Assembly: GCF_007558865.1 (NCBI RefSeq)
Contig: NZ_VLPK01000005.1
Location: forward strand, 1-64,000
Direction of reading: 5' to 3'
Length of the DNA stretch: 64,000 nt
DNA from: Mucilaginibacter corticis
GTDB lineage: Bacteria; Bacteroidota; Bacteroidia; Sphingobacteriales; Sphingobacteriaceae
Below the pieces are notes generated by a model, which worked only from the letters and a program-made list of their open reading frames with translations, was not told where the DNA came from and did not search any database. The translations under genes were made by a program, and so were the position numbers. Below, in pieces: positions 34,906 to 42,738 of this stretch. Position 1 is the stretch's first letter. Every line of letters begins with the position of its first letter.

Positions 34906-35274
34906 ATGTATTCAAATATATCCGATCATACCCACCTGACTGAAGTTTTTTCAACTAAGCATGGTGCTGTTTTTCAAAATGATATTGATAGATGCTGGCA
35001 AGTAAATTTTGCCGGAAAGAGTGCCAGCTTTGATTACCGTAACTTGTTAAAGTTGCGTACTGCTGTTTACCGGATAGATATTGAACAGCGATTATTAGAC
35101 AGCACGCAATCGCCTGATGTTGAAATTATTTTTATTTGCGCCTGCGATCATTGCTATGTTTTAAGCCTTGCACAGATCATTGCTTTAAGAGATCTTTTGG
35201 AAGGCACTTTTGTAATGCTGGAACTTAACCAGATCATTTATGACAGGCTGCATCGCGTGCCTGCATATATTTAG
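34906..35274 (+). CDS. Small Cys-containing conserved-looking protein next to ferritin
   Basis: 122 residues, no signal peptide. It has one Cys near the middle (C30) and a CxCxxC cluster at C78, C80 and C83 (IFICACDHCYVLSLAQ), followed by a helical C-terminus (IIALRDLLEGTFVMLELNQI). I do not recognise a named family with certainty. It stands 94 bp upstream of ferritin on the same strand and behind a double palindromic operator. A role in iron handling is inferred from position and the Cys cluster. Confidence 0.75.
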   Translation: MYSNISDHTHLTEVFSTKHGAVFQNDIDRCWQVNFAGKSASFDYRNLLKLRTAVYRIDIEQRLLDSTQSPDVEIIFICACDHCYVLSLAQIIALRDLLEGTFVMLELNQIIYDRLHRVPAYI

Positions 35275-35368
35275 ACTCATTTCATATTAACCTTATTTTA
35301 ACCGAATACTAAATAATAGTATTATTATTGTTATACAACCAATTGTTGTTATAAATAATACCACTGTT

Positions 35369-35899
35369 ATGAAAGATCTAGTTCGCGTTAAAACCCTTAT
35401 TTCTTCTGATATTGAAGCCCTGCTTAACAAGCAGATCAAAATGGAAGCCTATTCTTCGTCTGTATATTTATCTATGGCATCATGGTGCAACCGTAATGGC
35501 TATGATTATTCTTCTACCTATTTTTTCAAACAGGCTGAAGAAGAAAGAGAACACCAGCTTAAATTCTTTAAATATGTTTTAGATATGGGGGGTAATTCCG
35601 TATCGCCTGATGTTACCGGAATTAAACAGGAATATAATTCATTCCGCGAGGTTTTTGAAGAGGCTCTTGACCAGGAGATCAATGTTACCCAATCAATAAA
35701 AAACATTTATGCCCGTTGCCTTAAGGAGCAGGACTTTTTAACTATGGAGTTTTTAAACTGGTTCCTGAAAGAGCAACGCGAAGAAGAATACAAAGCACGC
35801 CGTGCGCTTGAATTATTTGAAGTAATTGGCGAAGAAGGTACCGGAAGATGGCAAATTGATAAGCATGTTGGCGATATCAAGTACGATAGCCAGGCTTAA
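35369..35899 (+). CDS. ftnA: Ferritin
   Basis: 176 residues, 24-mer non-heme ferritin that oxidises and stores iron in the cytosol. All di-iron centre ligands are at canonical spacing: E26, E59, H62, E103, Q136 and E139. The four-helix pattern starts IEALLNKQIKMEAYSSSVYL and ends LELFEVIGEEGTGRWQID. It ends with a 4-bp overlap of its stop with that of the convergent ferredoxin gene. The leader contains ACAAC-CAATT-GTTGT (35335-35349) and two TTGTTATA copies, possible regulatory sites. Confidence 0.95.
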   Translation: MKDLVRVKTLISSDIEALLNKQIKMEAYSSSVYLSMASWCNRNGYDYSSTYFFKQAEEEREHQLKFFKYVLDMGGNSVSPDVTGIKQEYNSFREVFEEALDQEINVTQSIKNIYARCLKEQDFLTMEFLNWFLKEQREEEYKARRALELFEVIGEEGTGRWQIDKHVGDIKYDSQA

Positions 35900-36165
35900 T
35901 CATTTATCATCAATGTGCTCAATATTTTGAGTACATCTTTCTCTTTATATTCTTTTAACCACGTATTACCGGGTTGAAATGCACAGACAGGGGCGTAATC
36001 ACACCTGTCTGTGCATTCTGTACGGATCAACTCTATTTGTTTGCCGGGCGGCTGGTGTTTCAAAAAAGATTTAGCTGCTTTATAAGTGTCTTTCCCCCCA
36101 CGCTTACTGCATTTGCTACCTGTACATATATACAATGTTTGATCAGGTATTGTAAATTTACTCAT
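35896..36165 (-). CDS. Thioredoxin-like [2Fe-2S] ferredoxin
   Basis: 89 residues from the ATG at 36165 (the frame's GTG at 36168 is rejected). The cluster ligands are C14 and C19 (YICTGSKCSKRGG) and C51 and C55 (ECTDRCDYAPVC), the spacing of the thioredoxin-fold 2Fe-2S family. It is a soluble electron carrier or Fe-S sensor. Its stop overlaps the end of convergent ferritin by 4 bp; a terminator separates it from the upstream B12-uptake operon. Confidence 0.88.
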   Translation of the reverse strand: MSKFTIPDQTLYICTGSKCSKRGGKDTYKAAKSFLKHQPPGKQIELIRTECTDRCDYAPVCAFQPGNTWLKEYKEKDVLKILSTLMIND

Positions 36166-36219
36166 CACTTAAAATTTATTGAACATCAAAGCTAAGCATT
36201 ATAATTTAGCATCCATACA

Positions 36220-36261
36220 AAAACAAAGCGCCAGTCATTTTACTGAACGGCGCTTTGTTTT
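36220..36261 (-). terminator. Intrinsic terminator of the B12-uptake operon
   Basis: A perfect 13-bp stem, AAAACAAAGCGCC with its complement at 36249-36261, around a 16-base loop that can form a small inner hairpin. It follows the stop at 36278 on the minus strand. Confidence 0.88.
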
Positions 36262-36277
36262 AAAATATACTAATTGA

Positions 36278-37378
36278 TTAGTGAAATACGTAAGTAGCCG
36301 GGAAATAATAGCCGCTAAATGGAATATCTTTAATCAAAGCACCACTGTTAGGGTCATAAAAATCAAGATCATTAACGGCATAGTGAGTGCCGAAGCCTGA
36401 TTCTACTGTGCTAACAACCAATTGATTGTTAGTTGAATTATAAGCCAAGCCTTTACCATACAACTCTTTACCTGTAGCTATAGTAATGAAAGGTGATGTA
36501 AGCGTGCTGCTGTTACCATCAATGTATTTATAAATGGTTTTACCGCCATTATATTGGTCATTATTAGCCAAGAATACAGTGTTGTCTTTAGTAGAAGCTG
36601 TGATAGAACCAGGATGCCAAAAGCCCCATGTATTGTTTACTGTAAATGGTAAAGTAACCGACGTAACAGCGAGATTTGTCGGGTTAATTTTATCAAGTGA
36701 CGTATTACCGGCAACCCAAACTGATCCGTCAGGAGTTACTGCAAAGCCTACTGCCATGCCCGGAATATTCTTAGCTACTGAATAGTCTGATGCATTAAGA
36801 ATATCTAAGCCATCATTTGCTGATAATACAAAGATGTAATTACCGGCTTTTATCATATCCCCTATTTCGCCACTGATATTAGGGATTTTTGTACCCAATG
36901 TTACGCTTGATAAATTAAGCGGATAAATTCCATCGCCTGTACTAACTAAGCCTGTTGTGCTGTTTATACCGATAAACTCACGGTAGTCATTAGTTCCTGC
37001 CGCTGGTATCCTACCGGTTTCTTTCAATGTAGTTGCATCTGCAACCACCAATGGGCCGCCAGATTTTGTTAGCAAATAAAATTTGCCATTGTATATTGTT
37101 CCAAATTCTAATTCTGAAGTATTCGGATCAAACGTTTTCCCGGGATTTTCTTTCGTAAAAATGCTATCGGTAATTGTGCCTTTAGCGTAATCAAAAAAAC
37201 TAATTGAACCTGATGCGTTTTTATATGAACCTTCATTAATAATAAAAAATCCATTATCATATTTTCCGGCAACCTTTTCAGGGGCTACTTTTTTATCCTT
37301 TTTGCAGGAAGCCAGTATAGACACCATCAATGCTATAGCTATAACAGGAAATAATTTTTGTGTAGTTGTTGTTTTCAT
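36278..37378 (-). CDS. DUF5074-type beta-propeller lipoprotein, BtuG-like
   Basis: 366 residues with lipobox (SILASC, C25) followed by CKKDKK, a basic/acidic start of the kind linked to surface export in Bacteroidota. Repeated blades are visible (GFFIINEGSYKNASGSISFF, NGKFYLLTKSGGPLVVADAT, MIKAGNYIFVLSANDGLDIL). In Bacteroides, DUF5074-type propellers beside BtuB (BtuG) capture cobalamin at the cell surface. The riboswitch and btuB in this operon support the same role here; binding itself is inferred. Last gene of the operon. Confidence 0.85.
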   Translation of the reverse strand: MKTTTTQKLFPVIAIALMVSILASCKKDKKVAPEKVAGKYDNGFFIINEGSYKNASGSISFFDYAKGTITDSIFTKENPGKTFDPNTSELEFGTIYNGKFYLLTKSGGPLVVADATTLKETGRIPAAGTNDYREFIGINSTTGLVSTGDGIYPLNLSSVTLGTKIPNISGEIGDMIKAGNYIFVLSANDGLDILNASDYSVAKNIPGMAVGFAVTPDGSVWVAGNTSLDKINPTNLAVTSVTLPFTVNNTWGFWHPGSITASTKDNTVFLANNDQYNGGKTIYKYIDGNSSTLTSPFITIATGKELYGKGLAYNSTNNQLVVSTVESGFGTHYAVNDLDFYDPNSGALIKDIPFSGYYFPATYVFH

Positions 37379-37398
37379 GTTCTTATTTTTAAAATATC

Positions 37399-38304
37399 TT
37401 ATTTAGTTTTTAGTAAACTCAAATCGGCAGCGCCGCAAAACTCGGTCGACTGTTCACCTAACCAACCCATGTTGAATAATATCCCTGTTTGAACTTTCAC
37501 AAAGTCTATCCCTTTAAGGTTAACCGAATTACCGTTAGCATCTATAGCGCTTGCAATGTCAATTTTATCGCCGCCTGCGGTATTATCGCCGTAACCATAG
37601 TCCCATGAACCGCTGGTAATATAGCTTGGGTCATCCATATTGATCTTGCTTGATGGCAGTAATGTACCGTTATAAGTTGCCGTACTGCCTTTTATACCTT
37701 TTGGAAAATAGGCTTGCGTGTTGAATATATTAGTTTGAACTACGCCTGTTTTTCCCTGGTTATCTTTCCAAGGTACGCTGCAGGTATCACATACAGGACG
37801 GGTGTAAGTCACCGAATAATTTCGCAGGTATCCCGGTGCATGATAGGCGCTGCCTGCAATCTCATACCAGGTATCATCAGGTTTACCATTACCGTTGGTG
37901 TCCTGCATTACCCAAACCACGCCCGGCTCGGCAAAAAGCGAGAATGCATTGCCATAAACCACAAAGTCGGTGCTGTCTTTCTGATTAATAACAGTATGGT
38001 CAAATCCAACAACAATATAGCCCCCCCATGCACCTAAGCTCACCAGGCCCTGGTCGGTTTTTAAGGTACCTTTAGCAGCAACGGTATCGCCAAGACCCGT
38101 ATTTATAAATTGGCCAGGCGCAGGATTAAAGTCAAACAATTGCGTTACATAGGCATTGCTGCTCGCTGTAATTGGCCGGATGGCAGTATCTTGTGGTTGC
38201 GTTGTTGGTGCAACCTTTTTATCTTTTTTACAAGATGCCCAAGTGACTGCACATAATGCGATAAAAGAGATTAGTTTAACATTTTTTAATAGTTGTTTTT
38301 TCAT
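37399..38304 (-). CDS. Surface lipoprotein of the B12-uptake operon
   Basis: 301 residues with lipobox (TWASC, C25, then CKKDKK). Features include a Trp/Tyr-rich beta domain (GAWGGYIVVGFDHTVINQKD, NAFSLFAEPGVVWVMQDTNG), a Ca-loop-like NGNGKPDDTWYEIAG and VCDTCSVPWKDN. Proteins of this kind (annotated cell surface protein) recur next to btuB-like genes in Bacteroidota and are thought to be accessory cobalamin-binding or surface factors. Lies 20 bp from the next gene. Specific function unproven. Confidence 0.8.
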   Translation of the reverse strand: MKKQLLKNVKLISFIALCAVTWASCKKDKKVAPTTQPQDTAIRPITASSNAYVTQLFDFNPAPGQFINTGLGDTVAAKGTLKTDQGLVSLGAWGGYIVVGFDHTVINQKDSTDFVVYGNAFSLFAEPGVVWVMQDTNGNGKPDDTWYEIAGSAYHAPGYLRNYSVTYTRPVCDTCSVPWKDNQGKTGVVQTNIFNTQAYFPKGIKGSTATYNGTLLPSSKINMDDPSYITSGSWDYGYGDNTAGGDKIDIASAIDANGNSVNLKGIDFVKVQTGILFNMGWLGEQSTEFCGAADLSLLKTK

Positions 38305-38316
38305 GCAAATGTGTTT

Positions 38317-39456
38317 TTAATGATGATTTGAATTATAGAGAAAGGTAAAATGGCCAGGAATATCGCCGGTAGTGACAGAAAATTTCTTCTTACCATCGGT
38401 GCCGAAACTATAAAGTGTTCCGGGTGTAACATAATTTTTAGCATCGGTTACATATACTTCGCCTGTAAGCGGGTTAACCGCTATGCCATAAGGCACTTTG
38501 ATTTGCTGATTAGTACCATCAGTGATATACTGTTTGTTTATAACAGTTTCGGTTTTTACATCGATCATAGAATAGCTGATGGTATTTTGACCGGTTGTAT
38601 AACTGAAAGCAACAGCATACATATATGCCGTGTCCCCTTTTATATAGAAGTTACTCACGGGCATCTTAAAATCTTTTTTAACAGCATCAGTTTTAGTATC
38701 TATCACAAAAAGATCTGGCGGTACGGTATAATAATCACCGCGAGAGGTAACATATAAATTCCCATAAGCGTCCGGCTTAACTTTTTCAAGATTGATACCA
38801 ACATCTATGCGTTTTATCTCGGTAAAAGTATTTAGGTCTACAACAGATAATGTACGCTCATAATTTGGCGGACTGTATCCGCCGGAATTAGCTACATAGA
38901 TCTTATTGTTAACTATAGCCAGTTCTTCCGGCTGCCGCCCTACTGTAACTTTCCTGGTGATTTGCAGTGTCGCGGTGTCTATTTCATATACCGCGCCGTT
39001 TGGTGCTTTAGGATCCCCTACAACACCAAGAAACGCGCTTACATAAGCTTTACCGTTATTAAAAATTATATTCCGGCAATTCTGGATATTTACCTGCCCT
39101 ATGCGTTTTACTGTATTAGCGTTTACCACCTCAACCTTATTAGAATTATTTACCACGATATATAGCTTCCCACCATACACGCCAAGGTCGTTACCAACAT
39201 CACCCAAGCCTTTTACTACAGTAGGATTAGCTTGTTCATAAATGTCTTGATGATATTTACCGGTTTGCAGGTCAAGAAAATCCAACGATGCTTTATTAGA
39301 CCCCATGTTACCTTCATTGAGTACATACATCCCTTTTAACAGGCCTGTATCGGGGGCACCCACCTGGGTCACTGTTTCAGGTACCGGTTTCTGGTCTTTT
39401 CTACAGGCCGCTAAAAACAGCGGCAACAGTATCCATAGTAAATATCTCTTTTTCAT
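38317..39456 (-). CDS. YncE/DUF5074-like beta-propeller lipoprotein
   Basis: 379 residues with lipobox (LFLAAC, C18). Seven-bladed propeller-type repeats are evident (GKLYIVVNNSNKVEVVNANT, NKIYVANSGGYSPPNYERTL, GNLYVTSRGDYYTVPPDLFV). It is a second propeller in the same operon as the BtuG-like one but clearly different in sequence. Its start is 2 bp from the btuB stop, so it is translationally close to the transporter. The likely job is capturing a corrinoid for BtuB, by analogy to BtuG. Confidence 0.85.
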   Translation of the reverse strand: MKKRYLLWILLPLFLAACRKDQKPVPETVTQVGAPDTGLLKGMYVLNEGNMGSNKASLDFLDLQTGKYHQDIYEQANPTVVKGLGDVGNDLGVYGGKLYIVVNNSNKVEVVNANTVKRIGQVNIQNCRNIIFNNGKAYVSAFLGVVGDPKAPNGAVYEIDTATLQITRKVTVGRQPEELAIVNNKIYVANSGGYSPPNYERTLSVVDLNTFTEIKRIDVGINLEKVKPDAYGNLYVTSRGDYYTVPPDLFVIDTKTDAVKKDFKMPVSNFYIKGDTAYMYAVAFSYTTGQNTISYSMIDVKTETVINKQYITDGTNQQIKVPYGIAVNPLTGEVYVTDAKNYVTPGTLYSFGTDGKKKFSVTTGDIPGHFTFLYNSNHH

Positions 39457-39458
39457 AG

Positions 39459-41513
39459 CTATATATTTGTGCTGATAGTGATCCTGTAATTACGCCCTGG
39501 CATAGGGAAATTTCTAATAACTTCGTACTGTTGGTTTAACATATTGTTTACTTCACCGCATAGTTTGATTTGATGATGCTTGAAATTACCGCTGTAAGTG
39601 ACACTCATATCATGCGTATACCATGGTTGCAGATAGTTTCGAACCGGGGTATTAGCAGCTTCATCATACCGGGACCCTGTATAAATGAAACTGTAATTCA
39701 AAACAAACCTGTCCTTTTGCGCGCCTATCAATAGCGAGCCACTGCTTTTGGGTGTATAAGGAATTTCCTGGCCTGTATTATAGCCATCGCTTGTAACGTC
39801 AATCCCTTTTTGATAAGTATAAGTAATACCTGTACTCAGCTGGATTTTCGCAGGTAATTGCCAAATAGCAGATGCATCAATATCTAAGCCTGTTATATGT
39901 ACCTCGTTGATATTGTACATCATCCAGCGCGCCAGGTTTTGGCCGGGCGCGGCTATGATCTTATTATGTATGATATTACAATAACCATCAACCTGCAGAA
40001 AAAGATCAGTAAGGGTTTGCTGTTTCCAGCTTTTATTATAGGTAAGGCCGAGATCAGATTGTTTAGTAAATTCGGGCTTTAAAAAAGAGTTACCTATAAA
40101 AGTAAAGTAAAGATCGTTAAAGGTTGGGAGGCGAAAAATATCCTTGTAAAATCCGCGTACGTGCAGTTCAGGGTTTTCAAATGGTTGCCACGAAAAAAGA
40201 AACGCAGGAGTGTATTTAGTTTTACGCCCTGCGGAAACTAAAGTATCAACAGAGTCATTTACAAATGTTGCAAGCAGATTAGCCTGGATATCCCAACGCT
40301 TTAACCGTAATTCTCCTGCAGCAGCTATCAATAGCTGATTGCGTACGGGGCTAACAAATCGATAAGGTATGGTATCGTTTTGAGTTGAATTAAGCGAATT
40401 ACGCTGATAATCAGCAGAGAGATCAAAAGACAATTGCTTGGTTACCCTGTAACGGTTAGCTACAGAAAAATAGAGTTCCTTTTCTGTGTATTTGTCATTG
40501 AGCAATCCGCGTGTGGTAGTAATATCCGGATCAAGATAACTGGTATAGTCGTTACTGTATTTAGCATTGATCTGCCAGCTGTCTCTGTTAGTTGGATTAG
40601 TTTGATAAGATGATTGCAGGAACATGTCCCTATCCCATTCGCGTTGGTCTGAGTCAAAATTGTGATTTACAACGGCAGCAGGCAATCCTCGGTCTGAGTG
40701 AAATAGGTACCCTCTTATTTTCCAAACAGCCGAATCTTTTGAAGCAATAGCTGCCGCAGCTTCAATACGCTGCGAATTAATATCGCCGTTAGAGCGTACT
40801 GCTGTTGTATCGCCACCATCATTTGTGCTGAATTTATAACGCCCATTGGCATGCATAAGCTCTGTACTAATAGTGGCATATCCGTTATTGCCTATTTTAT
40901 AAGCGGCATTTACGGAAGGATTGATTAAACCAAAAGAGCCAGTCTTTAAAGTTGCTTTCCCGGTAAAATCAGAGCTATCCCTGAATTTAGGCGATTTCGT
41001 AACCAGGTATAACACACTGGCTGATGCAAATCCCTTTGCCGGTTGAAAAATACTGTTTTGCTGTGCATCATATAATGCTATCTCTTCAATATTATCCAGC
41101 GAAAATTTGCCGAGATCAACCTGCCCGTTTTGCGCATTGCTAAATTCTACACCATCATAAAATACTGCTGTGTGATTAGTGCCCAAGCTGCGTACATTGA
41201 TAGTTTTAAGCCCGCCAACGCCGCCGTAATCCTTTAATTGAACACCTGAGAAATAACGCACAGCATCAGCTACAGTAAGGCTGTTAATCTGCTCAAGCTG
41301 TGCCCCTTTGAGCACTTGTACCGGAACCGGCGAAGTGGCCTGAATATAATTACGGGAAGTAGTTATCTTAACTTCGTTGAGTTTGCGAAGGGTATCGGCT
41401 TTTAACTTTTCAGTAGAATCTTTTGTTTGAGCAATTGTAGTAACGGGCAATAAAGAGACAAGGAAGATTGACATCAATCCTTTAATTACCTTACTGTTAA
41501 AATCAAATCTCAT
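39459..41513 (-). CDS. btuB: TonB-dependent cobalamin receptor
   Basis: 684 residues with signal peptide (PVTTIAQ). The plug domain spans about 45-160 (SPVPVQVLKGAQLEQINSLT, DAVRYFSGVQLKDYGGVGGL, VRSLGTNHTAVFYDGVEFS), then a 22-strand-type barrel ends FPMPGRNYRITISTNI. Size and plug motifs match the BtuB branch. The cobalamin riboswitch at 41621-41802 lies in its 5' leader and the downstream genes are propellers of the BtuG type, so B12 is the likely substrate. First gene of a four-gene operon. Confidence 0.85.
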   Translation of the reverse strand: MRFDFNSKVIKGLMSIFLVSLLPVTTIAQTKDSTEKLKADTLRKLNEVKITTSRNYIQATSPVPVQVLKGAQLEQINSLTVADAVRYFSGVQLKDYGGVGGLKTINVRSLGTNHTAVFYDGVEFSNAQNGQVDLGKFSLDNIEEIALYDAQQNSIFQPAKGFASASVLYLVTKSPKFRDSSDFTGKATLKTGSFGLINPSVNAAYKIGNNGYATISTELMHANGRYKFSTNDGGDTTAVRSNGDINSQRIEAAAAIASKDSAVWKIRGYLFHSDRGLPAAVVNHNFDSDQREWDRDMFLQSSYQTNPTNRDSWQINAKYSNDYTSYLDPDITTTRGLLNDKYTEKELYFSVANRYRVTKQLSFDLSADYQRNSLNSTQNDTIPYRFVSPVRNQLLIAAAGELRLKRWDIQANLLATFVNDSVDTLVSAGRKTKYTPAFLFSWQPFENPELHVRGFYKDIFRLPTFNDLYFTFIGNSFLKPEFTKQSDLGLTYNKSWKQQTLTDLFLQVDGYCNIIHNKIIAAPGQNLARWMMYNINEVHITGLDIDASAIWQLPAKIQLSTGITYTYQKGIDVTSDGYNTGQEIPYTPKSSGSLLIGAQKDRFVLNYSFIYTGSRYDEAANTPVRNYLQPWYTHDMSVTYSGNFKHHQIKLCGEVNNMLNQQYEVIRNFPMPGRNYRITISTNI

Positions 41514-41620
41514 TCCATCAGGGTGTAAAACCCATAGCTATGCAAGGACAAAAAAATGAAAATACGGACAATAAAGTATCTCATTCCAGCTTCAATCCCC
41601 GAAAGCCATGAATTAATATG

Positions 41621-41802
41621 TTGCTATGGCAGGTATTCTGACTTACTCCCCTTGGCCCGGTCTTCCCATCCTGAAATAACAGGACAGTGACTAAAAGATT
41701 GGGCTTTGGTATATAGAGCTTACAGCTGCGGGACAGTCCCGGATTTACACCGGGTTCCCTTTTAATCCCGGATAAAGATCCGGGAACCAAAAGCAGCGCA
41801 AA
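41621..41802 (-). ncRNA. Cobalamin riboswitch
   Basis: Minus strand, in the btuB leader. Read 5' to 3' it has a GGTTCCCGGA...GGGAACC stem start, then CCGGTGTAAATCCGGGACTG (41738-41755 area) and CCCGCAGCTGTAAGC, and near its 3' end the B12-box relative AGTCAGAATACCTGCC (41629-41644). These are the conserved cobalamin-element cores. About 108 bases follow to the ATG at 41513. Low cobalamin should allow expression of the operon; high cobalamin should repress. The exact expression-platform hairpin was not assigned. This explains the 322-bp gap 41514-41835. Confidence 0.93.
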
Positions 41803-41809
41803 CTTACTG

Positions 41810-41817
41810 AAAATTTA
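41810..41817 (-). promoter_or_regulatory. Candidate -7 element of the B12-uptake operon
   Basis: TAAATTTT on the minus strand (7 of 8 to TAnnTTTG) lies just upstream of the riboswitch 5' end, where a start site would be expected. No convincing -33 box; tentative. Confidence 0.3.
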
Positions 41818-41835
41818 TATAGAACTTAAAGAAAT

Positions 41836-42219
41836 TTACAGGCAACAACCTACGTACACAATAAGCATAACAATACCCAGGTAAAAAATAACACACTGCG
41901 ACATTGCCCAGATCCTTATGTTTGAGTTGTATGGCGAGATCCTTTTTGGCGGGGCCGACGTTTGCAGATTCACAATGTCTGCTCCTTCCAACGTTCCAGT
42001 TAAAGCACCGTGGGCCAGAAGTCCGCAAAAAATACTTAGCAGCATCAACCCCCACGTTATAAACAGAATAGCTTTATGTGGTATTGCATGCCCGTCAGGA
42101 AGTTTTAAAATATCTTTAATAAAAGTCGCTGTTAAAGCTAATGTACCTGTTGACAGGGTTATCAACTGTTTGATCAGGTCAAGTGCGCCATCAAACGCTT
42201 TTTTTAAAGGCTCTTCCAT
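41836..42219 (-). CDS. Small membrane protein, three predicted TM segments
   Basis: 127 residues. Hydrophobic stretches fall at about 18-40 (LITLSTGTLALTATFIKDIL), 50-73 (AILFITWGLMLLSIFCGLLA) and 100-127 (CVIFYLGIVMLIVYVGCCL). No signal peptide or recognised domain; the first segment with its TGTLALT pattern is seen in assorted small membrane proteins. Second gene of a pair with 42239 (19 bp gap). Ends about 34 bp before the cobalamin riboswitch. Confidence 0.75.
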   Translation of the reverse strand: MEEPLKKAFDGALDLIKQLITLSTGTLALTATFIKDILKLPDGHAIPHKAILFITWGLMLLSIFCGLLAHGALTGTLEGADIVNLQTSAPPKRISPYNSNIRIWAMSQCVIFYLGIVMLIVYVGCCL

Positions 42220-42238
42220 ATCCGTTAGTAATGATCAA

Positions 42239-42604
42239 TTAATTACACGGTTCCCTAAAAAACGGATAAAGCGGGCAAAGTTTGCGCCGGGCTTTATCTA
42301 ATGACCATTCATGCAATTCAAAAACTCTTTGTTCTATAGCATCAGCAGCCATTTGCTTAGCAAGCAAAATAATGTTATCCTGTAATTCCTGCAGTTTAGC
42401 TAACGAGCCGTTATGATCAAGGATATCATAGTTTTTCATGGGCACTTCGCCCCTTGCGACAGCGGTCATAACACTGTTTTCGAGCAAGTGAATTACATCT
42501 ATCCCCGAACCGGATAATGGATATATACCTTTGTCACTAACAATATCTAAAAACGACCGGTACAAAGTGGCGATCAGCTCTCGTTGATTTTCGTAGCGTA
42601 TCAT
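42239..42604 (-). CDS. Hypothetical soluble partner of the membrane protein
   Basis: 121 residues, mainly helical (RYENQRELIATLYRSFLDIV, LAKLQELQDNIILLAKQMAA), ending KLCPLYPFFREPCN. No signal peptide, no recognised family. Likely co-transcribed with the membrane protein 19 bp downstream; the pair has no other neighbours sharing its transcript. Function unknown. Confidence 0.7.
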   Translation of the reverse strand: MIRYENQRELIATLYRSFLDIVSDKGIYPLSGSGIDVIHLLENSVMTAVARGEVPMKNYDILDHNGSLAKLQELQDNIILLAKQMAADAIEQRVFELHEWSLDKARRKLCPLYPFFREPCN

Positions 42605-42738
42605 GATATTCAGGTTGGTTTACTGATAACAAGTTACGACTTTACTATTTAATATTTATATCAATAAGACGATAATATTTTCACAACTAAAAGATATACA
42701 GAAAATTAAGACTACCAGGGCCGATAATAATATTGCGC

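Noticed and set aside
33797..35349. Shared AACCAATTGTTG core in palindromes upstream of the GH92 gene (33797-33811) and ferritin (35335-35349)
   Set aside because: The two genes have unrelated functions and a 12-bp AT-rich match between two intergenic regions can arise by chance; not strong enough to call a common operator.
41581..41790. 69-codon open frame on the minus strand before btuB
   Set aside because: It lies inside the cobalamin riboswitch and reads as structured RNA, not protein.
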